Origin: CAYMYN01 sp964394665
GTDB taxonomy: Bacteria; Planctomycetota; UBA1135; GCA-002686595
Length of the DNA: 64,000 bases
NCBI GenBank assembly: GCA_964394665.1
Contig: CAYMYN010000024.1
Coordinates: 3,158-67,157, forward strand
Direction: 5' to 3'
The notes under the pieces are model-generated. The model worked only from the letters and a program-made list of their open reading frames with translations. It ran no database searches and was not told the origin of the DNA. This document shows positions 20,267 through 29,396 of this stretch, piece after piece; position 1 is the stretch's first letter; the number at the start of each line of letters is the position of its first letter. The translations under genes and the position numbers were made by a program.

Positions 20267-21460
20267 GTGGAGCCCTCCCGAACGACGCGCCCGCTCGCGG
20301 CCCTGGCGCTGCCCCTCTTGTTGGCGCTCGGCGCGTGCCGCAACGCGGACTCCGAGGCCCGCCAGGGGATCACGCTGCCGATCGTGCCCAACGCCGACGG
20401 GGCCTCGGGATGCTCGGGCGCCACGCCGACCCTGGGCGCGGCGCCGACGGCGGTCGACCTCGGGGGCTTCGCGCTCGGGCCCGCCAGCCAGGTGGCCGCG
20501 GCGCGCGGCAGCGAGCTGCTGTACGTCACCGGGGCCGACGCGACCGTGGCGGTGATCGACGTCTCCGACCCGGATCTCCCGGTGGTGACGACCCTGGTCG
20601 GGCCGGGCGCGGTCGCGACCCTGCTCGCGGACGCCGGCGCGGCGGTCGTGCCCGAGCTCTCGGGGCTGGCGGTGCTCTCGGGCGAGCTGCTGGTCGTGAT
20701 GGAGCACGCCGCCAACGTGTTGCTCGCCGTCGACCGGCTCGTGCCCGACCAGGTCGCGCTGCTCGCGGGCCTGCCGAGCGCGGTGCCCGGTTTCGCCGAC
20801 GGGCCGGCCCTCCCCGCTCCGGTCGCGGCGCGCTTCAACTTCGACCGCCCGTCGATGGTCGTGCCGGTCGAGCGACCCGGGGGCGCCAAGGACCTGTTCG
20901 TGGCCGACACCGGCAACCACGCCATCCGGCGCGTCTCCGCCGGCGCGGTGCGGACCCTCGTCGGCGACGGCCTGCCCCAGACCTTGGACGGGCGCCTGGG
21001 CGAGGCGCGCCTCGACACCCCGGTGGGGCTGGTCGCGACCTGCACGAACTCCTTGCTCGTGGTCGAGGCCGGCTCCTTCGGTGGGGGCCATGTGCTGCGC
21101 CGTCTGGGACTGGCGACCTTCGGCCCCTTCGCCGAGCTCGACGGCGAGCTCCTCACCGTCCTGGGCGTCGCCGGCGAGTCGGCCACGCTCGAGGGCGGAG
21201 CGGGCGAGGCGCGTCTGGCGAGCCCGAGCGCGTTGCTCGGCGACGCCGCGGGAGCGGCGTGGTGGATCGACTCGGCGACCGGCGTGCTGCGCCGCTTGAT
21301 GGAGGGCGCGGCCGACTGTCCCCTGGGCGTCGACTGCGCGGAGGCCTCCCTCGCGCCGAGCTCGACGCCCGGCGGCGTCGCCTCGTTGGCCCTGACCGAC
21401 GCGGGCGTGCTGTACCTGCTCGACGCGCAGGCCGGCGCCCTGCTGCGCCTCGCGCCCTGA
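20267..21460 (+). CDS. NHL/beta-propeller-like lipoprotein
   Basis: A 397-residue predicted lipoprotein. The signal peptide ends in the lipobox LGAC near residue 22. The mature part has several propeller-like repeats, including FVADTGNHAIRRVSAGAVRTLVGDG, a typical NHL-repeat unit, and another unit ending ARLASPSALLGDAAGAAWWID. A GTG start directly before the basic n-region was chosen; the frame is open upstream inside spoVR without homology. It is 13 bp upstream of the glycosyltransferase cluster and may share its transcript. The binding partner is unknown. Confidence 0.75.
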   Translation: MEPSRTTRPLAALALPLLLALGACRNADSEARQGITLPIVPNADGASGCSGATPTLGAAPTAVDLGGFALGPASQVAAARGSELLYVTGADATVAVIDVSDPDLPVVTTLVGPGAVATLLADAGAAVVPELSGLAVLSGELLVVMEHAANVLLAVDRLVPDQVALLAGLPSAVPGFADGPALPAPVAARFNFDRPSMVVPVERPGGAKDLFVADTGNHAIRRVSAGAVRTLVGDGLPQTLDGRLGEARLDTPVGLVATCTNSLLVVEAGSFGGGHVLRRLGLATFGPFAELDGELLTVLGVAGESATLEGGAGEARLASPSALLGDAAGAAWWIDSATGVLRRLMEGAADCPLGVDCAEASLAPSSTPGGVASLALTDAGVLYLLDAQAGALLRLAP

Positions 21461-21472
21461 TCCCGCCCGGCG

Positions 21473-22366
21473 ATGGACGCGCCCCACGTCTCGGTCTGCC
21501 TGCCGACCTGGAACGGCGCGGCGCACCTCGAGCGGTTGCTGCCGGCCCTCGCCGCGCAGCGCCTGCCGGGCGGCTTCGAGCTGGTGGCGCTCGACTCGAC
21601 CTCGAGCGATCGCACGCCCGAGTTGCTCGCCGCGGCGGGGGCGCGCGTCGAGACGATCCCCCAACACGAGTTCCGCCACGGCCCGGCCCGCAACCGCCTG
21701 GCCGCCGCCGCCCGCGGGCGGGTGCTGGTGTTCCTCTCCCAGGACGCCCTGCCCCGGGACGCGGACTTCCTCGCGACCCTGGCCGCGGCCGTCGAGGCGC
21801 CGGGGGTCGCGGCCGCGACCGCGCGCATCCTGCCGCACCCGGGCGACGATCCGCTCACCGCGCGCACGGCGCTCGACCGCCCCGAGGCGCGCGCCGAGCC
21901 GTTGCTCTTGGGCCCGGAGGATGCCGCGGGCGACGACGGGCGCCCGCGCTTCAACGACGTCGCCGCCGCCCTGCGCGCCGAGGTCTGGCGCGCGCTGCCC
22001 TTCCCCGAGGTCGACTTCGGCGAGGACCTCGCCTGGGCGCGGCGCGCCCTGGGGGCCGGCCATCGCATCGCCTTCGTGCCCGCGGCCGTCTGCTTCCACG
22101 CCCACGCCTACACTCCGGCCCAGGCCTTCGCGCGCTACCGCGTGGACGCGGCCTTCCAGCGCAGCGCCTGTGGCCGGCGCGTGCGGCCCGATCTCCGCTC
22201 GGTGCTGCGCGGCCTGGCCTACGAGCTGCGCGCCGACGCGCGCCACCTGGCCGCGTTGCCCTGGGGCGAGCGCTGGGCGCACATGGCCCGGGCGCTGGCC
22301 CTCCGCGGCGCCCAGGTGTGGGGGCAGTACCGCGGCAGCCGCGGCCCCTTGGGGCCCGCGGGGTGA
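21473..22366 (+). CDS. GT2 family glycosyltransferase
   Basis: A cytoplasmic family 2 glycosyltransferase of 297 residues. The N-terminal GT-A fold is plain: VSVCLPTWNGAAHLERLL, ALDSTSSDRTPEL, then HGPARNRLAAAARGRVLVFLSQDALP, in which SQDA stands where the DXD motif usually is. The NDVAAALR and FPEVDFGEDLAWARRAL segments resemble rhamnosyltransferase-type GT2 enzymes. It is the first of four consecutive glycosyltransferase genes. Sugar donor and acceptor are unknown. Confidence 0.86.
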   Translation: MDAPHVSVCLPTWNGAAHLERLLPALAAQRLPGGFELVALDSTSSDRTPELLAAAGARVETIPQHEFRHGPARNRLAAAARGRVLVFLSQDALPRDADFLATLAAAVEAPGVAAATARILPHPGDDPLTARTALDRPEARAEPLLLGPEDAAGDDGRPRFNDVAAALRAEVWRALPFPEVDFGEDLAWARRALGAGHRIAFVPAAVCFHAHAYTPAQAFARYRVDAAFQRSACGRRVRPDLRSVLRGLAYELRADARHLAALPWGERWAHMARALALRGAQVWGQYRGSRGPLGPAG

Positions 22367-22431
22367 CCCCCGCCCTTCCGCCCCGTGAACCCAGCCGCTC
22401 TACTGCGCCGGCCGCCCTGCGCGCCCCCGGC

Positions 22432-25191
22432 ATGCGACCCATCCGCTCCGTCTCCGTTCTGATGCCCACCTGGCAGGGCATGGAATTCCTGGAGCGCGTC
22501 CTCGGCTCCCTCGCGGCGCAGCGCCTCGAGCTCCCCTGGGACTTCCTGGCCATCGACTCGGGCTCGCGCGACGGCACCTACGAGCACCTCGTGGCCTGGG
22601 CCCGGCGTTTCCCGGTGCCGATGCGCGTGGCGCGCATCCACCAGGTCGAGTTCGACCACGGCGACACGCGCAACCTGCTCGCCGCCCGCAGCGGGGGCGA
22701 CCTGCTCGTCTTCCTGACCCAGGACGCCATCCCGGCCGACGAGCACTTCCTGGCGCGCCTGGTCCAGAACTTCGACGACCCCCGGGTGGGCGGCGCCTAC
22801 TGCCGCAACCTGCCGCGGCCCGACGCCGAGCTCCTGACCCGCGCCTTCAGCGCCCAGGATCCCGGCTACCAGCCCGGCCGGCGCGAGGAACGCATCGACG
22901 ACCCGGCGGCCTACGCGGCGCTCTCGAGCGACGCGCGGCGTCTGCTCTACAACTTCAACGACGTCGCCAGCGCCGTGCGGCGCGAGCTGTGGGAGCGCCA
23001 TCCCTTCCCGCGCACGGCCTTCGGCGAGGACGTGTTGATGGCGCGCGCCCTGCTCGAGGCGGGCTACACGGTCGTGTACGACGATCGGGCTTGCGTCGAG
23101 CACAGCCACGACTACGACGCCGACGAGTGCTACGCGCGCGGCTACATCGACGGCCGTTTCAACGCCGAGTGGCTCGACCGCATCTGCGTGGGCTCGGAGT
23201 CCGACGCGCGCGTGCTGACCGAACGACAGCTCGCGCGCGACCGCGAGGCGCTGGTGGCGGCCGGCGTGGCGGGCGAGGCGCTGGCGCGCGAGCTCGAGCG
23301 CGCCCGGGCCCTGCGCCTGGCGACCTTCCTGGGCCTGTGCGAGGGCGGCCGCAGCCCGCTCAGGCGCCCAGCTTCGGCCCTGCGCGCCGACGGGCGCGTC
23401 AAGGTGCTCTTCGTCGTGCACGGCTTCCCGCCCGACACCTGGGCCGGGACCGAGATCTACACCCAGAACCTCGCCACGGAGCTCCAGCGCCGCGGCCACG
23501 GGGTCGTGGTGCTGGCCCGCGTGGGGGACGATCGCTCGCCCGCCGAGGGCGGGCCCGAGGACTTCTCGGTGCACGAGACGGAGTTCCAGGGCTTGCGCGT
23601 GCTGCGCCTGGTGCACCGCCTCGAGCACACGCGCCTGCGCGACAGCTACCACCAGCCGCGGGCCGAGGCGGCCTTCCGGCGCGTGTTGCTGGCCGAGCGC
23701 CCCGACGTCGTGCACTTCCAGCACCTGATCCACACCTCGGCGGGCCTGGTGCACGTCGCGCGCGAGCTCGGGATCCCGAGCATCGTGCACTGCCACGACT
23801 ACTGGGCGCTGTGCGCGCGGGTGCAGCTCATCCGCCCCGACGGCGAGCGCTGCGAGCACAACCGCGGCAGCGGCTGCTACCTGTGCGTGAAGGAGAAGGC
23901 GCTGGCGCGGATCCCGTTCGCCGAGCGCCTGGACCGCGCGGCCGGAGACCTCGTGGGGGCCTGGGTCGAGAGCGCCGCGCGCACCGAGCTCGTGCCCGAG
24001 GGCCTGCGGCGCTCGCTGGAGGGCTACGCGGACCTGGCCGCCCGCCAGGAGTACGTGCTGGGCGCCTTCGCGGCGGCTGACCTGCGCATCAGCCCCAGCC
24101 GATTCCTGCGCGCCAAGCTGCTCGAGAGCGGCGCCTTCGAGCCGCACACCTTCCTCTTCTCGGACAATGGCATGCGCACCGACCACGTGCGCGCCCTCGA
24201 GAAGCGTGTCGCCCCGGACGGCCGCCTGCGCCTGGGTTTCGTCGGATCCCTGGTCTGGTACAAGGGCGGCGAGGTGCTGCTGCGCGCGCTGCGCGAGCTC
24301 GTCGGGCTGCCGATCGAGCTGCACGTGCACGGCGCGTTCGAGCCCACCTCCGATCCGCACCACGCCGAGCTGGCGCGCCTGGCCGAGGGCGCCGCGGTCA
24401 CCTTCCACGGCCGTTTCGACAACGCCTGCCTGGCCGAGGTCTACGCCGGCATCGACGTGCTCGTGGTGCCCTCGGTGTGGTTCGAGAACTCGCCCATCAC
24501 GATCCACGAGGCGCACCTGTTCCGGACGCCGGTCGTGACCAGCGACATCGGCGGCATGGCCGAGTACGTGCGCGACGGCGTCGACGGCCTGCACTTCGCG
24601 GTGGGGGACGCGCGCGACCTGGCGGCCAAACTGCGGCGGTTGGTCGACGAGCCCGACCTGTTGGCGCGCCTCTCGCGCGACTTCCCGCCGATCAAGACCA
24701 TCGAGGAGGACACGGCCGCGGCCGAGTTCCGCTACCGCGCCCTGGCTGCGCTCGTGCGCCCTCCGCGCGCCCCGCGGCTGCTGCTCGAGCTCGGCGCGCG
24801 CGCCAGCGCGCGGCGCCAGGGTCCGGTCGAGGAACAGGGCCGCGACTACCTGCTGCTGCGCCCCGGCGGGGCGGCGGTGGAGTACGAGTTGGGCGCGGCC
24901 GGCGGCGGCCGACGGGAGCTGGGCCTCGTGCTGCTGGCCCTGGGCGCCGAGCCCGGCGTCGAGCTCGGCGGCCGCGTGCTGCTCGACGGCCGCGAGGTGC
25001 ACCGCATCGAGCCCTTCCGCGCCCAGGGCGAGGACCGCCTGCGCGAGGAGGCGTTCGTGCTCGAGCTCGGTCCGGGCGCGCGCCTGCGGGTCGAGTCGGC
25101 GCTGGCCGCGGGCGGCCCGGAGGCCTACCTGCGCCTGGTCGCCCTGCGCGTGCGCGAGTGCTCCGGCGATCCCGCGGAGGAAGGCCCGTGA
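22432..25191 (+). CDS. two-domain glycosyltransferase, GT2 fused to GT4
   Basis: A 919-residue protein. Residues 5-300 are a GT2 domain (VSVLMPTWQG, AIDSGSRDGT, HGDTRNLLAARSGGDLLVFLTQDA, FGEDVLMARALLEAGY) closely like the gene before it. Residues 323-770 are a GT-B GT4 domain with VLFVVHGFPPDTWAGTEIYT, a cysteine-rich insert (CEHNRGSGCYLCVKEKALA), LGFVGSLVWYKGGEVLLRAL and the donor-site ENSPITIHEAHLFRTPVV. Residues about 775-919 form an extra beta-rich C-terminal region. Two sugars could be added by one polypeptide. The ATG fits the GT2 N-terminus; an in-frame GTG at 22363 would give the GTGA overlap common here but adds 23 residues without homology. Confidence 0.88.
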   Translation: MRPIRSVSVLMPTWQGMEFLERVLGSLAAQRLELPWDFLAIDSGSRDGTYEHLVAWARRFPVPMRVARIHQVEFDHGDTRNLLAARSGGDLLVFLTQDAIPADEHFLARLVQNFDDPRVGGAYCRNLPRPDAELLTRAFSAQDPGYQPGRREERIDDPAAYAALSSDARRLLYNFNDVASAVRRELWERHPFPRTAFGEDVLMARALLEAGYTVVYDDRACVEHSHDYDADECYARGYIDGRFNAEWLDRICVGSESDARVLTERQLARDREALVAAGVAGEALARELERARALRLATFLGLCEGGRSPLRRPASALRADGRVKVLFVVHGFPPDTWAGTEIYTQNLATELQRRGHGVVVLARVGDDRSPAEGGPEDFSVHETEFQGLRVLRLVHRLEHTRLRDSYHQPRAEAAFRRVLLAERPDVVHFQHLIHTSAGLVHVARELGIPSIVHCHDYWALCARVQLIRPDGERCEHNRGSGCYLCVKEKALARIPFAERLDRAAGDLVGAWVESAARTELVPEGLRRSLEGYADLAARQEYVLGAFAAADLRISPSRFLRAKLLESGAFEPHTFLFSDNGMRTDHVRALEKRVAPDGRLRLGFVGSLVWYKGGEVLLRALRELVGLPIELHVHGAFEPTSDPHHAELARLAEGAAVTFHGRFDNACLAEVYAGIDVLVVPSVWFENSPITIHEAHLFRTPVVTSDIGGMAEYVRDGVDGLHFAVGDARDLAAKLRRLVDEPDLLARLSRDFPPIKTIEEDTAAAEFRYRALAALVRPPRAPRLLLELGARASARRQGPVEEQGRDYLLLRPGGAAVEYELGAAGGGRRELGLVLLALGAEPGVELGGRVLLDGREVHRIEPFRAQGEDRLREEAFVLELGPGARLRVESALAAGGPEAYLRLVALRVRECSGDPAEEGP

Positions 25192-26522
25192 GCCGTCCGA
25201 AGAAGGGCCGCAGGGGCGCCGCGCGCGCGGCGGCTCGAGAGAAGCCCGCGAGCCAAGGAACGGGCGGCGGGGCTACGGCCGCGGGGGGACCCCTGCGCCC
25301 CGGCGAGCTCGAGGTGCGGCCGGGCGCGATGCCCACGCCGCGCGAGTGGCCGCGCTGCGCGATCGTGGTGCTGAACCTCAACGGGCGCCACCACCTGCGG
25401 CCGTGCTTCGAGACCCTGGGCGCCCTCGACTACCCGCGCGAGCGCTTCGAGGTCGTGCTCGTCGACAACGGCTCGAGCGACGGCAGCGTGGCCGAGATGC
25501 GCCGCGACCACGCCTGGGTGCGGCTGATCGAGAACCCGCGCAACGTCGGCTTCGCCGCCGGCTGCAACCAGGGCGCGGCGGCGGCGCCGGAGGCCGACGT
25601 CTACGTCTTCCTCAACAACGACATGCGCGTCGAGCGCACCTGGCTGCGCGAGTTGGTCGCGCCGCTCGTGCGCGGCGAGTGCGCGGCCACGACCTCGAAG
25701 ATGTACTCCTGGGACGGCAAGCTGATCAACGGCGCCGGCGGGGGGATGAACTTCCACGGCATCGGAATCCAGCGCGGCGTCGACGAAGCGCCGGACGCGC
25801 GCTTCGACGTGTTCCGCAAGACGCTCTTCGCCTGCGGCGGCGCGATGGCCATGGACGCGCCGCTCTTCCGGCGCCTGGGCGGCTTCGACGAGGAGTTCTT
25901 CGCCTACTACGAGGACGTCGACCTGGGCTGGCGCACCTGGCTCGCGGGCGAGTCGATCTGGTACGTGCCGACCTCGGTCTGCTACCACCACCACTCGAGC
26001 ACCTCGCGGCGCCTGCCGATCGAGATGATCCGCCTGCTGCAGGTGCGCAATCCCCTGCTGGCCTGCTTCAAGAACTACGACGAGGCCAACCTGCGCCGCG
26101 TGCTGCCGGCCATGCTGGCGTTGGCGATGCGGCGCGCCTACATCGTCTCGGGGCTGACCGACGACACGCCCTTCCGCATCGAGCGGGCCGAGATGAGCGC
26201 CGGCGGCCCCGTGCGGCGGCTCCTCGAGCGCGCGCGCTCGAGCCTGGAGGAGACCCTGCCCGTGCGGCGCCTGGGCGCCGCCGACCTGCTGGCCGTCAAC
26301 GACCTCCTGGGCCGCTTCGGTCACTGGCGCGCGCGCCGCGCCGAGGTCCAGGCCCTGCGCCGGCGGCCCGACGCCGAGATCTTCCGCCTGTTTCTCAAGC
26401 CACTGTGGTGCATCGAGGGCGAACCCGCCTACCGCGAGCTGCAGGACGGTTTGGTCGACTTCCTCGGCCTCGATGCGCTCTTTGGCGGGCTCGAGGACCC
26501 GGGCTCCGAACCCCGGCGCTGA
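25188..26522 (+). CDS. GT2 family glycosyltransferase (rhamnosyltransferase-like)
   Basis: A 444-residue protein with a basic, low-complexity N-terminal tail (residues 1-50) and then a GT2 domain: CAIVVLNLNGRHHL, VLVDNGSSDGSVAEM, NVGFAAGCNQGA, VFLNNDMRVERTW and the acceptor/base motif FFAYYEDVDLGWR. The C-terminal 150 residues are helical. The GTG start overlaps the preceding stop (GTGA) and has GAGGAAGG 4-11 nt upstream, so the tail is likely translated; an internal ATG lies close to the GT domain. Part of the surface-glycan cluster. Confidence 0.87.
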   Translation: MSRPKKGRRGAARAAAREKPASQGTGGGATAAGGPLRPGELEVRPGAMPTPREWPRCAIVVLNLNGRHHLRPCFETLGALDYPRERFEVVLVDNGSSDGSVAEMRRDHAWVRLIENPRNVGFAAGCNQGAAAAPEADVYVFLNNDMRVERTWLRELVAPLVRGECAATTSKMYSWDGKLINGAGGGMNFHGIGIQRGVDEAPDARFDVFRKTLFACGGAMAMDAPLFRRLGGFDEEFFAYYEDVDLGWRTWLAGESIWYVPTSVCYHHHSSTSRRLPIEMIRLLQVRNPLLACFKNYDEANLRRVLPAMLALAMRRAYIVSGLTDDTPFRIERAEMSAGGPVRRLLERARSSLEETLPVRRLGAADLLAVNDLLGRFGHWRARRAEVQALRRRPDAEIFRLFLKPLWCIEGEPAYRELQDGLVDFLGLDALFGGLEDPGSEPRR

Positions 26523-26646
26523 GCGCTTGCTCCAGTCCGGCCCCGGCGGCGACCGACGGTGGGGGACACGCGGTGGACCCGTTCGGACGCCCTGGCTACC
26601 TTGCCCGCCCCCCGCGCCCGCTCCGCCGGCCGCCCGTGCCCTCGCC

Positions 26647-27348
26647 ATGAAGCTCTCGATCGTGATGCCCGTCTACAACGAGGAGGCCACCCTGGCCCAG
26701 ATCGTGGAGCGGGTCCAGAAGACGCCCTACGAGAAGGAGCTGATCCTGGTCGACGACGCCTCGCGCGACCGTTCGCGCGAGATCATGGCCGAACTCGCCC
26801 AGCGCTACGACAACATCCGCTGCTTCCACCACGAGCAGAACCGCGGCAAGGGCGCGGGCCTGGCGACGGGCTTCCGCGAGGTGCAGGGCGACGTGGTCCT
26901 GATCCAGGACGCGGACCTCGAGTACGACCCGGCGGACTATCCGATCCTGCTGCGCCCGATCCTCGAGGGCAAGGCCGACGTCGTCTACGGCAGCCGCTTC
27001 CTCGGCGGCCCGTACGTGCGCGTGCACCTGTTCTGGCACTACGTCGGCAACCGCATGCTGACCTTGCTCAGCAACATGTTCACCAACCTCAACCTGACCG
27101 ACATGGAGACCTGCTACAAGGTCATGAAGGTCGAGGTGGCGCGCAAGCTCGACATCGAGTCGCGCACGTTCGCGGTCGAGCCGGAGATGACCGCCAAGCT
27201 GGCCAAGATGCGCCTGCGCATCTACGAGGTGCCGATCAGCTACTCGGGCCGCGACTACTCCGAGGGCAAGAAGATCGGCCTCAAGGACGCCTTCATCGCC
27301 GTGGCCGCGATCGTGCGCTGGAGCCTCTTCTGGCGCCCGCCGGCCTGA
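26647..27348 (+). CDS. GT2 polyprenyl-phosphate sugar transferase (DPM1-like)
   Basis: A 233-residue GT2 enzyme of the dolichyl/undecaprenyl-phosphate mannose or glucose synthase type, which makes lipid-linked monosaccharide donors. Motifs: LSIVMPVYNEEATL, LILVDDASRDRS, NRGKGAGLATGF, the DXD in LIQDADLEYDP and VYGSRFLGG. No C-terminal transmembrane pair is present. A polyprenyl-phosphate sugar from this enzyme could feed the ArnT-like integral membrane transferase encoded near 54-55 kb; that link is inference. The ATG begins exactly at the conserved N-terminus. Confidence 0.88.
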   Translation: MKLSIVMPVYNEEATLAQIVERVQKTPYEKELILVDDASRDRSREIMAELAQRYDNIRCFHHEQNRGKGAGLATGFREVQGDVVLIQDADLEYDPADYPILLRPILEGKADVVYGSRFLGGPYVRVHLFWHYVGNRMLTLLSNMFTNLNLTDMETCYKVMKVEVARKLDIESRTFAVEPEMTAKLAKMRLRIYEVPISYSGRDYSEGKKIGLKDAFIAVAAIVRWSLFWRPPA

Positions 27349-27361
27349 GGTGCGGCGGGGA

Positions 27362-28147
27362 TCACACGGCGAGGTTCGGGCCCACCGTGTGCTGGTCGGC
27401 GACGTGCACGGCGACGTGGCCGAGGCCGAGCTCGAGCAGCGCGCCGTGCGCCGCCTCGAGGGCCCGCTCGCGCGTGTTGGTCTTCTGCGAGAGGTGCGCG
27501 AGGACCAACGTCTCGAGCCCCTCCCAGGCGAGCAGGCGCAGCATCTGGGCGCCCTGGGCGTTGGAGAGGTGCCCGCGGTCGCCGGCGATGCGCCGCCGCA
27601 GGGGCAGGGGGTAGACGCTGGTCTCCATCAGCTCGGGGCAGTGGTTGAACTCGAGCATCAACAGGTGCGCGCCGGCGAGACGGCGCGCGACCGCCGGATC
27701 CGGCCGGCCCATGTCGGTCAGGATCACGGCCACGCGTCCGGCATGCTCGAGCCGATAGGCGACGGTCGGATCGCTGTCGTGGGGCAGGGCCACGGCGCGC
27801 GCCAGCACGGGCTCCTCGGCCGGGCCGGACGGGAGCTCGAAGTCGCCGCCGACGGGCACCGTCGAGAGGCGCGGGGCGCGGGCCAGGGCCGGGTGGCGCA
27901 GCAGCGCGGTGCTCGCGTGCAGGAGTGCGTCCTGGCGCTTGGCGACGATGCCCGCGCTGCGCGAGTGGTCGAGGTGCGCGTGGGTCACGAGCACGTGGTC
28001 GAGCCGGCCCGGGCCGACGCGCGCCGCGGTGAAGCGCTCGGCCAGGGCCCGCGGGCCGAGCCCCGCGTCGACGAGCACCCAGCTCTCGCCGGCGCGCACC
28101 AGGGTCGAGTTGCCCTCGCTTCCCGACGACAGGACCTGGAAGTGCAC
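27362..28147 (-). CDS. YycJ-like metallo-beta-lactamase-fold hydrolase
   Basis: A 261-residue cytoplasmic metallo-beta-lactamase superfamily protein. The N-terminus FQVLSSGSEGNSTLV is the hallmark of the YycJ/WalJ group. The metal site THAHLDHS near residue 60 matches HxHxDH, and further ligands appear in LTDMGRPD, LMLEFNHC and LVLAHLSQ. Some relatives are exonucleases or phosphodiesterases; substrate is unknown here. The GTG start shares one base with the stop of the upstream SGNH gene (TAGTG), so the pair is translationally coupled. Confidence 0.85.
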   Translation of the reverse strand: MHFQVLSSGSEGNSTLVRAGESWVLVDAGLGPRALAERFTAARVGPGRLDHVLVTHAHLDHSRSAGIVAKRQDALLHASTALLRHPALARAPRLSTVPVGGDFELPSGPAEEPVLARAVALPHDSDPTVAYRLEHAGRVAVILTDMGRPDPAVARRLAGAHLLMLEFNHCPELMETSVYPLPLRRRIAGDRGHLSNAQGAQMLRLLAWEGLETLVLAHLSQKTNTRERALEAAHGALLELGLGHVAVHVADQHTVGPNLAV

Positions 28148-29283
28148 TAGCGCTGCACCCCGCGCGGCGCTTCCAGCGCGGCGCGCACGGTGGGGAGCAG
28201 CTCGCGCGCCAGGATGGCATGTCCCTCGCGATTGGGGTGCCAGGCGTCGTTGGGGACGAACAGGCTCGGGGGGGGATCGCTGGCCTCGAGTGCCCGCCAG
28301 AAAGCCTGGCGTCCGTCGCACCAGGGCACGCCGGCTTCCTTCGCGCCGCGGATCGTGGACTCGCTGTACTCGATCAGCACCGGGTGGCCGGTCTCCATCT
28401 TGCGCTCGCGCGGCATGACGAGCACGACCAGGCGCGCGCCGTCGCGCTCGACCTCGCGGGCGAGCTCGCCGATCAGCTCGCGATACCGCGCCGGGGTCAC
28501 GCGCCGCGTGCCCTTCCAGTCGGGCCGGCCCGCCGAGCGCATCAGCTCGACCTCGCGCCGCTGGCGCGCGAAGGTGCGCTTGCGTTGGCCCTCGACCCCG
28601 CCGCCGACCTGCAGGGCGAGATAATCGAGGAACTGCGGCACGTGCAGGTTGGCGCGCGCCCACATCAGGGCCCGCGCCAGGGGTCCGAAGTCCTGCTGCG
28701 AGCGCGCGATCTTGGGATCGTCGGCCAGCGAGAGCGCCATGTGGTGTTCGTTGACCGCGCCGAAGGCGGCCACGACCACGTCGGGCCGGTAGGGGCGCAC
28801 CTGGTGGCGGTAGCGCTCGAGCCCCTGGCGGATCGTGTAGCCGACGACGCCCGCGTTCAGCATCTCGACCTCGAGCCCCTCGGCGCGCAGGAGGGCTTCG
28901 AGCTGGGCGCTGTAGGTGTCGTCCTGACCGACCCCCATGCCGAAGGTCGAGGAGTCCCCCAGGGTCGCGATGCGCGCGACGCCGGGCCGGCGCTCGCGCG
29001 GGATGTCCGGGCCGCGGAAGCCACCCGCGTTCACCAGCTCGCTGTCGCCCCACGGGATGCGCGCCCCGGCCCGCGGCGACCAGAGGGTCAGCGGATCGCT
29101 CTGGAAGAGGCTCTCCTGGTTGTCGAGGGCGCGGTCCTCGACGGGGTTCCAGATCAGGATCGGCGCCGTCGGCGGCCGGTGGCGGAAGGCCGCCAGGTAC
29201 AGCGCCGCCTCCAGCACCACGAGCACCGCGAGCGGCGTGGCGAGGGCCAGGAAGAGTTTCTTCGCGAAGGAGGGGCGCGCCAT
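28147..29283 (-). CDS. membrane-anchored SGNH/GDSL hydrolase
   Basis: A 378-residue esterase-type protein with an N-terminal signal anchor (residues 8-32) and a periplasmic SGNH domain. Block I is GDSSTFGMG with the nucleophile serine, a glycine-containing block lies around NAGVVGYTIRQG, block III is GAVNEHH, and block V is NDAWHPNREGH supplying the Asp-His pair. Relatives deacetylate or acetylate polysaccharides, which would fit the nearby glycan genes, but the substrate is not shown. A TACCCT hexamer lies 25 nt upstream of the ATG. Confidence 0.85.
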   Translation of the reverse strand: MARPSFAKKLFLALATPLAVLVVLEAALYLAAFRHRPPTAPILIWNPVEDRALDNQESLFQSDPLTLWSPRAGARIPWGDSELVNAGGFRGPDIPRERRPGVARIATLGDSSTFGMGVGQDDTYSAQLEALLRAEGLEVEMLNAGVVGYTIRQGLERYRHQVRPYRPDVVVAAFGAVNEHHMALSLADDPKIARSQQDFGPLARALMWARANLHVPQFLDYLALQVGGGVEGQRKRTFARQRREVELMRSAGRPDWKGTRRVTPARYRELIGELAREVERDGARLVVLVMPRERKMETGHPVLIEYSESTIRGAKEAGVPWCDGRQAFWRALEASDPPPSLFVPNDAWHPNREGHAILARELLPTVRAALEAPRGVQR

Positions 29284-29308
29284 GGGAGAGCTCGATGCGG
29301 GGCCGCAA

Positions 29309-29314
29309 AGGGTA
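29309..29314 (-). promoter_or_regulatory. TACCCT -10-like element upstream of the SGNH gene
   Basis: It reads GCTACCCTTTG on the minus strand, 25 nt before the ATG. It matches the TANNNT pattern seen at many starts here; no -35 is recognisable. Confidence 0.35.
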
Positions 29315-29383
29315 GCGCCTGCCGCGCTCCCCCCGGGGCCGAAAGTGCCGCCGCGCGGCGCCCGGAGCGGTGTCCGTGAAGAC

Positions 29384-29389
29384 TAGGAT
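29384..29389 (+). promoter_or_regulatory. TAGGAT -10-like element, 7 nt before an M28 peptidase ATG
   Basis: It reads GACTAGGATGGGCGCC followed by ATG, with no Shine-Dalgarno sequence in the 7-nt gap. This position supports ATG 29397 over two in-frame starts further upstream and implies a leaderless transcript. Confidence 0.5.
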
Positions 29390-29396
29390 GGGCGCC

